From CAG-826 sp964583155 (GTDB lineage: Bacteria; Bacillota_I; Bacilli_A; RFN20; CAG-826), in NCBI GenBank assembly GCA_964583155.1, contig CAZOUY010000006.1, positions 20,158-84,157 of the forward strand: a DNA stretch of 64,000 nt. Direction: 5' to 3'. The stretch's first letter is position 1; the number at the start of each line of letters is the position of its first letter. The notes below the pieces were generated by a model that saw nothing but the letters and a program-made list of their open reading frames with translations, was not told the DNA's origin and ran no database searches. Shown here in pieces: positions 9,110 through 17,204 of the stretch. Position numbers and translations under genes: made by a program.

Positions 9110-11716
9110 ATGAAAAAGAAAATAGTGACACTCAGTGCAACAATGCTATTAACGCTAGCTTTAGGCGCATGTGGTCCAAAGGATAATCCTGTTAGTTCAA
9201 CAGTACCGACTCCTCCACCATCTTCGACCACTCCACCTATTTCTAGTGGTGATCCTGTTGTAGTTGAGACAATGCCCACATATTATAAAGAATTAAATAG
9301 TGGGGCAAGAACAAGAGAATTTGATAGCAATTATGATGTGATGATTGATGATTTCTCTTCTGAAACTTTGAAAGGTAGTGTTAATGGTGAGGCGCGTCAA
9401 CTTAAAACCAATACTTTAAGAGTTTCATTAGAGAGCTCGGATGTCGATAATTTCCCATCCACCAGTGACAAGTCGATTTACAAGCAAGCGCGAAAAGATG
9501 ATGTGAATGCCTATGATGAAATCGGCTTCCGAATCCGGTTAGTGAAGGGAAAATTAAAATTATCGGATTTAGTGTTAGGACTACGAGGCGATGATGCTTA
9601 TAATGTCTTTGAAGTTAATGTCGGCGAAACACTAAATAGTGATGGCGATGAGAATAGTGAATTAACCTCTGAATATAGCGAGTTAAGAATCTCTCCGGCC
9701 ATGACTCTTGATGGAAACGAGAAATATACAACGGGCGCCGATAACCAAGATACAGGGGTATTAGTCACCAGTAAAATTATCGGTTTCCATTTGATGGCGC
9801 GGGGTGATGTCCATGCGGTTATCGATATTGAAGAAGTATATGGCTATAAAGGCGCTACTAAAACCGTTTTTGAAGATTTCAATCATGTGAAGACCAATAC
9901 CGCCAATGACGGAATTTGGTGGTGTGATTCAACCGGTTATATCATGCAGAAATCGGTTTATGGTACCGATGGATCCTATGAAGTCACAACGGATGAAGAT
10001 ATTTCGGAATTTGATAATGTCGTTTTATCATTAACGGCCGCAGGAAAAGATATGTCTTTAACTCCTGTTTATACAAGCACCGTAGGAACCGCTGTGGCTT
10101 TTGAGAGCCTCAAGGATGATGAAAACAATGCTGTTGTCGATCCAGTAAACGGATGCTATGGTTCGTATGTTATCAATCTCGAAAACTCGGGAATTAATAA
10201 AGAAAATCTTAAAGGCTTTAAGGTTAGCTTTACTAATGAAGTTTCGTTAAGCAAAGTATTCATGACCAATATGGAGGTTCCTGAGGCTACAAAGACATAT
10301 CCGGTTTTGGATACTAAAAATGCGGTTGTTTTTGATGATTTCAATCGTACACAAAATAGATTTGATACGAGCTATGAAACCGGATCTACGAACGCAATCG
10401 TGACGGAAGCCGGTTTGAATTGGGCTTACACTGATGCATCGATGACTGATTATATTTCAGTTAAGGATGGTGCTGCTGTGATCGACGCCCGCAACATGAC
10501 CACTGATTATGTCAAAATTGATGAAGGATCCAAGGTTAGCGTTGGCAATCAACATTACATGGTGGTTTCATTAAAAGCCGAAGAAGGCGCTGATCTCGGT
10601 GGTCTAAGAATCGGCTATGGCACCGATACACTATGGTTCAATGATTGGATGGCCGGACAAGGTCTACCTTCCAATAGTGATTTAAATAATTACCATGACG
10701 CGAATGGCTTTACCTGGTATGTTATTGATTTAAAACTCATCAATCAAGTCGCTCGTGATTTAATGGTTATCTACTATTCAGGCACCGGCGTGGTTTCCAT
10801 CGATACAATCTTCTTCTGCAATGGCGTCGATGATATTGATGCCTTAACACCAGTATCATTCGATGGCGAAACAGCAAAGCTTATTGATACTGCCGCAAAC
10901 GATGGAGGCTTTGAATATGCTTGGATGTCCATCGGACATATCGGCGGAAGTCGCTATGTTCAAATCGTGGCCGAAGGTGATGGCCAAACGGATTTAGCGT
11001 CATTCCGTATGGAATCAACTGATGCCGCTTCCAACCCAATTGTTTTTGCGAATGCTGGACTTTTGAAGATGTATGTTGGTGGAGCATTGGTCGATGCTAG
11101 TTATGTTATGCCGGCTGAAGAAACAACCTTAGTTATCGATTTGGTTGAAAGTGGTTGGACCAATTTAGAGGCAGAAATGACTCTTTGCTTCGGTAGCTGG
11201 GCTAAATCCTATATGAATATCAAAGCGGTCAATCGTCTTTTACCAGAGGACACTATGGTATGGATTGATGCGGCTAATGCGGAATTGAAGGAATTAGCAT
11301 TCCCATTAGTGGGCTCAGCACCTGCTCATGCTTATACATATTTAGGATATAATCTAGGCGAAAGCAAGATCAAATTAAGTCTAAGAGGTGATGGTCAAGC
11401 CAATTTAGAATCATTTAGACTGACATTTGCTGAAAATGAAGATTATACTGCGTTTGCTAATAGTGGCGCTTTGAAAATGTATGTTGATGGCCAAGCTATC
11501 GATTCCACTTATGTGGTTCCAACGGAAGGCGTGGATATTGTCATCGATTTAGCGGAATCAGGTGTTACTAATTTATTTACCAATATGATTTTGACTTTAG
11601 GCGATTGGGGCAATCCCGGAACTATTACTGTGACCGCTGTGCAGTTACAACAAAATACTCGCACGATTGAAACGATCATGGGTGCGGTTCCACCGATGGC
11701 CACTCCGAATGCATAA
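9110..11716 (+). CDS. Large surface lipoprotein with repeated beta-sandwich (carbohydrate-binding-like) modules
   Basis: This 868-residue lipoprotein has lipobox LALGACG, then CGPKDNP and a Ser/Thr/Pro linker (about residues 24-48). I see no catalytic motif. At least five beta-rich modules follow. Two in the middle begin with VFEDFN and VFDDFN. The last two, about residues 585-715 and 720-850, are clear tandem repeats sharing GDGQ-x-(D/N)L-x-SFR, FAN-(A/S)G-x-LKMYV and VIDL-(V/A)-ESG-x-TNL. A role as glycan-binding partner of the ABC importer and hydrolases is inferred from position between them. It starts 23 bases after the hydrolase gene with ribosome site AAAGGAG. No database family is claimed. 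Confidence 0.7.
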   Translation: MKKKIVTLSATMLLTLALGACGPKDNPVSSTVPTPPPSSTTPPISSGDPVVVETMPTYYKELNSGARTREFDSNYDVMIDDFSSETLKGSVNGEARQLKTNTLRVSLESSDVDNFPSTSDKSIYKQARKDDVNAYDEIGFRIRLVKGKLKLSDLVLGLRGDDAYNVFEVNVGETLNSDGDENSELTSEYSELRISPAMTLDGNEKYTTGADNQDTGVLVTSKIIGFHLMARGDVHAVIDIEEVYGYKGATKTVFEDFNHVKTNTANDGIWWCDSTGYIMQKSVYGTDGSYEVTTDEDISEFDNVVLSLTAAGKDMSLTPVYTSTVGTAVAFESLKDDENNAVVDPVNGCYGSYVINLENSGINKENLKGFKVSFTNEVSLSKVFMTNMEVPEATKTYPVLDTKNAVVFDDFNRTQNRFDTSYETGSTNAIVTEAGLNWAYTDASMTDYISVKDGAAVIDARNMTTDYVKIDEGSKVSVGNQHYMVVSLKAEEGADLGGLRIGYGTDTLWFNDWMAGQGLPSNSDLNNYHDANGFTWYVIDLKLINQVARDLMVIYYSGTGVVSIDTIFFCNGVDDIDALTPVSFDGETAKLIDTAANDGGFEYAWMSIGHIGGSRYVQIVAEGDGQTDLASFRMESTDAASNPIVFANAGLLKMYVGGALVDASYVMPAEETTLVIDLVESGWTNLEAEMTLCFGSWAKSYMNIKAVNRLLPEDTMVWIDAANAELKELAFPLVGSAPAHAYTYLGYNLGESKIKLSLRGDGQANLESFRLTFAENEDYTAFANSGALKMYVDGQAIDSTYVVPTEGVDIVIDLAESGVTNLFTNMILTLGDWGNPGTITVTAVQLQQNTRTIETIMGAVPPMATPNA

Positions 11717-11746
11717 AAAAATTTGGTGTTGAACTTTATTTAGATT

Positions 11747-11809
11747 CTTGGGGGATTTTCCCCCAAGTTTCTAACCTATTAAATTTTCTAGCAAGATTTA
11801 ATAGGTTAG
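11747..11809 (+). terminator. Two strong hairpins between lipoprotein and binding-protein genes (attenuator or processing site)
   Basis: Hairpin 1, CTTGGGGG-ATTTT-CCCCCAAG (11747-11767), is followed by only three T, so it is a weak or partial terminator. Hairpin 2 has perfect 14-base arms, CTAACCTATTAAAT (11771-11784) and ATTTAATAGGTTAG (11796-11809), with no T run. The pair probably sets the level of the downstream ABC genes or protects their 5' mRNA end. Confidence 0.55.
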
Positions 11810-11834
11810 GAAAAAAAGAAAGGGGATTATAAGT

Positions 11835-13247
11835 ATGAATAAAAAACAAAGTTTATTTAATTTATCCTTGATTATTGGTACAGCAATTACCTTAAGCGGT
11901 TGTTTTGGAAACACAAACGATGATCGTATTGTTATTCGTGTCGGTTTTTGGCCCACAAATTCGGATCGTAAAGATGTTGCAATGTATGAAAAATGGCGAG
12001 ATGCCTTCGAAGAGGATTATCCTCAATACAAATTAGTAGGCGATCCTTATACATATTCGCCCGAAACGGTAGTTACAAAAGCGGAGGCTGAGACTTTACC
12101 GACCGTTTTTCAAACCTGGTTCACCGAACCATCTTCCTTGGTGAGCAATGGTTATATCAGAGCCTGTGATGAGCAGCTACAAAGTCTAGGCTGGCTTGAC
12201 AAAATGGACGATGAGATGCGACAAACTCTCACATTTGATGGGAAGGTCTATGGTGTACCACGTGATGGCTATGGCTTAGGATTGCTGATCAATAAAAAGA
12301 TTTTAGGTGACTTTGGGCTATTACCAACTGACGCGAGCGGTAATTATTCCATTTTTAATGAGGATGGAACACCAGCTTATCCAACCACCTTTGAAGAAAT
12401 TTATGAGATTTCGCAGGTTATTTCGGAAGCCGATGATACGACAAAGGGGATTCTACTTTTGACCGCCAATAAGAATGGTGGATGGCAATTTACCAATTTT
12501 GTTTGGAATTATGGCGGAGTTATTGAAGAAGAGGTCAATGGCCAATGGAGGGCTAATTTGACAAGCGACGCGACTATAAGCGTTTTATCTTGGATTCAGA
12601 AGATGAAAAGCGAAGGTCTTTTGCTAAAGAATAATACTATTTATTATGATGATTGGCATTCGAAGATCGGAAGTCAAGTAGCTATGGCCTTTGTGGGAAG
12701 CGACGTTTTACAAAATGCGAAAAATCTTGGGAAAGTAGATATGGATAATTTAGCCTTTGTACCAATGCCGACCGGCGATGGGGTTCATCATTATTCTTTA
12801 TATGGTGGTACGCCCTTTGTTTTTCCTTATTATGCGACGGATGAACAGGTTGAAGGAGCACTGCGTTTTTTAGAGTATTGTGGTCGAAGTCCTTTAGCTT
12901 CGGATATTCAACGTCAAGCCATGATCGATGGTAATGAAGTGGCTATCGCTAAGAATCAACCTATTCTACCAACCATTAAGCCTTGGAAAAACGCAGAATA
13001 TCTGGATCTTGCTAACGCAATTGAAAAGGAATATATAAATATCAATATGCCTGATTATGAGCCCTTCTTCAATACGATAAGCGATAATAAGCATATTGAA
13101 GAGCCCTATTATGCTCAAGAGCTTTATAAGGTTCTTGATAACTGCATTCAACAGGTTTTAGTTAATCCCGACACCGCTAATATTCGCGCTATTTTAACAA
13201 CCGCCGAAGCAACTTTTAATAATAACTATATGTCAAAAGTGAAGTAA
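11835..13247 (+). CDS. Sugar ABC transporter substrate-binding lipoprotein
   Basis: This 470-residue extracellular solute-binding protein (family 1, MalE/MsmE-like) has lipobox TLSGCF. It follows the family pattern: an N-terminal alpha/beta lobe with RVGFWPTNSDR, a mid region with GKVYGVPRDGYGLGLLINK, and a C-terminal lobe with WKNAEYLDLANAIEKE. It would bind an oligosaccharide outside the membrane and hand it to the two permeases just downstream. AAAGGGG precedes the ATG. GH65 and pgmB partners suggest an alpha-glucobiose or short alpha-glucan as ligand, which is inference. Confidence 0.92.
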   Translation: MNKKQSLFNLSLIIGTAITLSGCFGNTNDDRIVIRVGFWPTNSDRKDVAMYEKWRDAFEEDYPQYKLVGDPYTYSPETVVTKAEAETLPTVFQTWFTEPSSLVSNGYIRACDEQLQSLGWLDKMDDEMRQTLTFDGKVYGVPRDGYGLGLLINKKILGDFGLLPTDASGNYSIFNEDGTPAYPTTFEEIYEISQVISEADDTTKGILLLTANKNGGWQFTNFVWNYGGVIEEEVNGQWRANLTSDATISVLSWIQKMKSEGLLLKNNTIYYDDWHSKIGSQVAMAFVGSDVLQNAKNLGKVDMDNLAFVPMPTGDGVHHYSLYGGTPFVFPYYATDEQVEGALRFLEYCGRSPLASDIQRQAMIDGNEVAIAKNQPILPTIKPWKNAEYLDLANAIEKEYININMPDYEPFFNTISDNKHIEEPYYAQELYKVLDNCIQQVLVNPDTANIRAILTTAEATFNNNYMSKVK

Positions 13248-13252
13248 GAATT

Positions 13253-14170
13253 ATGATTATTAAAGAAACAAAAACAATCAGCAAGAGAAAGCAAGCATTA
13301 AAAAAGAATGTTTTGGCATGGCTTATCGCGGTACCTAGCATTGCGATATTTGCTTTTTATGTGTGGATTCCATTAATTCAAAATATTACCTATTCATTTT
13401 CGATTGACAACCATTATAGTGGCTTTGCGGGATTTAGTAACTATCAGGCTCTTTTTCGCGATGAAGTATTTATTGCTGCTTTGAAAAATACTTTCAAATA
13501 TATATTTTATTCATTGATTATCGGATTTTTCATTCCGTTTTTTATCGGATTTTTCTTATCGGAGCTATTCCATGCGAAAGCCGTCTATCGTGTTTTAATA
13601 TATTTTCCATGCATGCTAAGCGGTGTCGCGGTGGTCACGCTTTTTAAATTCTTTTTTGATCCGGATGTTTCTTTTATCAATGCCATCATCAAGCATTTTG
13701 GTGGTCAAGAATCACTGTTAACATCCGACGTGGATTTGGTCATTCCCTTAATTGTCGTGGCAATGACTTGGCGGGGAGCCGGATCGACTTCGCTTATCTA
13801 TTTATCAAATTTTCAACAAATCGACGATTCGTTATATGAGGCGAGCCGAATGGATGGTGCATCTTTTTGGCAACGCTTTTTCAAGATTACAATTCCGCAA
13901 ATGAAGGGAACCTTGATTACATTATTTGTTTTGCAAATTATTTCCGTATTCCAGGTCTTCTATGAGCCGTGGATTATTTCCGGTGGTGGCCCCAATAATG
14001 CATCATATTCATTGATGCTCTATGCCTATCAGCTTGGCGTCACCGAATTTAAGATTCCCATGGGCGCCGCGGCCGGGGTAATTTTGACTTTGATTATCAT
14101 CGTTTTTACATTGCTTTATTATGGCATTGTGAGACTCATCAACCGCGATGAAAGAAAGGCGGTGAAGTAA
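13253..14170 (+). CDS. Sugar ABC transporter permease (MalF/MsmF type)
   Basis: This 305-residue protein has six predicted membrane helices, starting at LAWLIAVPSIAIFAFYVWIP. The EAA loop EASRMDGASFWQRFFKIT, which docks on the ATPase, lies about 100 residues from the C-terminus. Length and order (binding protein, this gene, MalG-like gene) are typical of carbohydrate uptake transporter family 1. It begins 5 bases after the binding-protein stop and is surely cotranscribed. No strong ribosome site is seen, so translation may be coupled. Confidence 0.93.
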   Translation: MIIKETKTISKRKQALKKNVLAWLIAVPSIAIFAFYVWIPLIQNITYSFSIDNHYSGFAGFSNYQALFRDEVFIAALKNTFKYIFYSLIIGFFIPFFIGFFLSELFHAKAVYRVLIYFPCMLSGVAVVTLFKFFFDPDVSFINAIIKHFGGQESLLTSDVDLVIPLIVVAMTWRGAGSTSLIYLSNFQQIDDSLYEASRMDGASFWQRFFKITIPQMKGTLITLFVLQIISVFQVFYEPWIISGGGPNNASYSLMLYAYQLGVTEFKIPMGAAAGVILTLIIIVFTLLYYGIVRLINRDERKAVK

Positions 14171-14172
14171 AA

Positions 14173-15105
14173 ATGGCAAAGCGTAAAAAAACATCAATCA
14201 TGCACGATAAAACAAGTGGTATTTTAAACTTCATGGATTATCGAAATCCCGTTAATCGGATCTTCTATTTCGTGACCATCGTATTTTTAACCCTCATGGC
14301 GTTTATTGCCGTTTTTCCGATTTTTTGGCTTATTGTCAACTCCTTGAAGCCGGTGAGCCAATTTAATGACCCGAATGCTCCCTTTTTCCCACATCCCTGG
14401 GAATTTGATAACATTGTCCGCCTATTTACCGATTTTGGCTTAGCTAATTACTATTTGACGACGATTATTGTGGTCATTTTGGCGGTAATCTTTTCATTGG
14501 TGTTCAATGGCTTGATGGCATATGTTACCGGTGTTTTAAAGCCAAAAGGCTATAAAATTTTACACTACGCGATTTTTTCGGCTTACATGATTCCGGGAAT
14601 CTTGAGCATCGTGCCCCTATATCAGATGATTATCAATATCTATAATAATTTAGGTATCACGGGACAAACTCCGATTCATTTTATTACCGTGACTTTAGGA
14701 TTTGGTTCCAATGCCTATTATTATATGCTTCTAAAAGATTATTTTGAGAAGATTCCTACTTCTCTTACTGAAGCAGCGCGGATGGATGGTTTAAGTGATT
14801 TCCGTATATTCTTGAAGATTATTATTCCTCTTTCAAAGCCTATTTTAGGAGTCGTTGCCATTTTTACGATGACCGCTGCTTATTCTGATTTTCTTTTGCC
14901 ATATTTGATTCTGAATGGCTTTGGTGGAGATTCATATTCGACATTGATGGTGGCGATTTTTAATCTTCAAAATTCGAACTCGAATGTCACAACGCCCTTA
15001 TTATTAGTGGCGATCTTATTTTCAATTGTTCCTCAATTGATTATGTTTATTGTTTTCCAAAAGCAAATTATGAATAACAACGTTAGTGCAGGTATGAAAG
15101 AATGA
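14173..15105 (+). CDS. Sugar ABC transporter permease (MalG/MsmG type)
   Basis: This 310-residue protein has six predicted membrane helices, the first around FLTLMAFIAVFPIFWLIVNS. Typical MalG features are the early SLKP motif and the EAA loop EAARMDGLSDFRIFLKIIIP. It pairs with the preceding permease to form the channel. AAGGCGGTGAAG just before ATG 14173 serves as ribosome site. Its last 4 bases overlap the GH65 start (ATGA), so import and phosphorolysis are translationally linked. Confidence 0.93.
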   Translation: MAKRKKTSIMHDKTSGILNFMDYRNPVNRIFYFVTIVFLTLMAFIAVFPIFWLIVNSLKPVSQFNDPNAPFFPHPWEFDNIVRLFTDFGLANYYLTTIIVVILAVIFSLVFNGLMAYVTGVLKPKGYKILHYAIFSAYMIPGILSIVPLYQMIINIYNNLGITGQTPIHFITVTLGFGSNAYYYMLLKDYFEKIPTSLTEAARMDGLSDFRIFLKIIIPLSKPILGVVAIFTMTAAYSDFLLPYLILNGFGGDSYSTLMVAIFNLQNSNSNVTTPLLLVAILFSIVPQLIMFIVFQKQIMNNNVSAGMKE

Positions 15106-17204
15106 AAGAGTTTTTGTTATCAAAAAGAGATTTTAAGGAAGAAAATGTCATTTCCTATGGGAATATGTTCCTTTTAGGAAACGGCCATTTAGGATATCGT
15201 GGAACCTTAGAAGAATACAATAAAAAGCATTTTGTGGGTTTAAATATTGTTGGCTTCTATGATCAATATCATGATTGCTGGCGGGAATCGATAAATGTCC
15301 CGAATCCTTTTTATATTATCGAAAAGCACCATAATTGCTTGGAAGCAACACCTAAGAGTCATCTTATTACTCTCGATTTGCAAAATGAGAGCTTTCTTAG
15401 AAAAACGGTTTTCCAGGATTTAGAAATAAGCTCGAGACGCACGATTTCTCAAACAAATGACAATCTTCTTTTGGAGGAATATCAATTGGTGGCCAAGGAA
15501 GATGTTAATATTGATCTTTTATTTGGATTAGATATCGATATCTATGAAATTAATGGCCCCCATTTTCAATCGCAAAAGAGAATTACCAATGGTCATAAAA
15601 CGACCTTTCACGGAATAAGCAATGAGAACAAGCATCTGTATATGGATGTTTATTATGACTTTTCCGATCAAGGTGATTTAGAAATGGAAAATGGCCTTTA
15701 TCATCTTCGTTTACCGATGGCGAAAGGTGAAACCTTTGCAATCAAAATCTATGCGCAGATATATGAGAGATCATATAATAATGAAGTATCGCAATGGCTG
15801 CAAAGGGCGGTGCAGAGTGATAAATTTGATGAGTTGTTTTTAGCATCGCAGACTGCTTTTCAAAGAAAATGGTCCGTGAGCGATGTGCAAATTGAGGGTG
15901 ATCCTGCCGCCCAATTTAATATCCGGTATTCGATTTATCATCTTCTCATCTTGGGAAATGAAAAATATGCCCATTCGATTCCTGCTCGAGGAGTGAGTGG
16001 CCAAACCTATAAGGGGGCCATTTTTTGGGATGCGGAGATCTTTATTTTTCCATTTTTCATGATGGTGAATCCACTTATCGCCCGAAGAATTTTAGAATAT
16101 CGAATTCAAACCTTAGAGGGAGCCAAAGCCAAAGCGAAGGAACTAGGCTATGAAGGAGCCTTTTATGCTTGGGAATCGCAGGATAGTGGCTTAGAGGCTT
16201 GCTCGAAATATAATGTCTGTGATCCCGTGAATCATAAGCCTATCCGGACGTATTTTAATGAGAAGCAAATTCATATTTCCCCTGATATCGTTTATGCGAT
16301 TGATGATTATGTAACGCGAATTCAAGACTATTCACTATTGAATGAAGGGGGCTTTGAAATCATCACGCAAGTCGCCCTATTTATCATGTCATATGCGACT
16401 TACCATGATGATGGTTATTATCACATCGATGATGTAATCGGACCGGATGAATATCACGAACGAATTGATGATAATGCTTTTACCTCATATATGTGCGATC
16501 ATGCTTTAGGTATCTATTTAAAATATGCCCCTCAATTTAAAGATCAAGATGCGATGATTCAAAAAGTATCCGACTTTAAAAAGAAGCTCTTTTTACCTCT
16601 TCCCGATGATAATCATGTTTTCGAGCAATTTAAAGGTTATTTTGCTTTAGAGGATGTTATCGTTGAGGAAGTGAAGAAACGCGTTAAAAACGATAAAGAG
16701 TATTGGGGATCGGAAAATGGTGTGGCTACTTCCACGAGAGTTATCAAGCAGGCGGATGTTATTTCCATGCTATGTCTTTTATCATCGCGATTCTCTCTTT
16801 TGGAAATGAAGAGCAATTATGACTTTTATGATAAATATACGGAGCATGGATCTAGCCTATCAAGAAGCATGTATTCTCAGTGTGCCAGTCATATCGGTTA
16901 CACGGAGGAAGCCTATAAAATGTTCATGAAATCAGCGGCTATCGATTTAGGAACAGATCAAAAAATGTTTGCCGGCGGAATATATATCGGTGGCACTCAT
17001 CCGGCCAGCAGTGGAGGAGCGTATCTTTCCTTAATCAATGGCTTTGCGGGAATGCGCTTTATCGATAATCAATATACTTTTACGCCTCATTTACCAGAGC
17101 ATATTGCTAGTATTCGTTTTCGGTATTTTGAAAAGAGTGTTTTAAAGGAAGCTACTATTCAACCAAATAATGTGACCATAAAGGAGGTTTTAATCAATGA
17201 TTAA
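15102..17204 (+). CDS. GH65 phosphorylase, kojibiose phosphorylase-like
   Basis: This 700-residue GH65 enzyme has GAIFWDAEIFIFPFF in the substrate pocket, GPDEYHERID with the catalytic Glu, IKQADVISM, and the phosphate loop EHGSSLSRSMYS. The HGSSLS form and FWDxEIFxxPFF pattern are nearer kojibiose-type phosphorylases than the 2427 paralogue, whose loop reads HESSLSP. It would convert an imported alpha-glucoside plus phosphate to beta-glucose-1-phosphate and a second product. The next cistron supplies beta-phosphoglucomutase, the expected next enzyme. It overlaps the permease by 4 bases and the fusion gene by 8. Exact linkage is not deducible. I place it slightly below usual family length, with no sign of truncation. 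Confidence 0.9.
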   Translation: MKEFLLSKRDFKEENVISYGNMFLLGNGHLGYRGTLEEYNKKHFVGLNIVGFYDQYHDCWRESINVPNPFYIIEKHHNCLEATPKSHLITLDLQNESFLRKTVFQDLEISSRRTISQTNDNLLLEEYQLVAKEDVNIDLLFGLDIDIYEINGPHFQSQKRITNGHKTTFHGISNENKHLYMDVYYDFSDQGDLEMENGLYHLRLPMAKGETFAIKIYAQIYERSYNNEVSQWLQRAVQSDKFDELFLASQTAFQRKWSVSDVQIEGDPAAQFNIRYSIYHLLILGNEKYAHSIPARGVSGQTYKGAIFWDAEIFIFPFFMMVNPLIARRILEYRIQTLEGAKAKAKELGYEGAFYAWESQDSGLEACSKYNVCDPVNHKPIRTYFNEKQIHISPDIVYAIDDYVTRIQDYSLLNEGGFEIITQVALFIMSYATYHDDGYYHIDDVIGPDEYHERIDDNAFTSYMCDHALGIYLKYAPQFKDQDAMIQKVSDFKKKLFLPLPDDNHVFEQFKGYFALEDVIVEEVKKRVKNDKEYWGSENGVATSTRVIKQADVISMLCLLSSRFSLLEMKSNYDFYDKYTEHGSSLSRSMYSQCASHIGYTEEAYKMFMKSAAIDLGTDQKMFAGGIYIGGTHPASSGGAYLSLINGFAGMRFIDNQYTFTPHLPEHIASIRFRYFEKSVLKEATIQPNNVTIKEVLIND

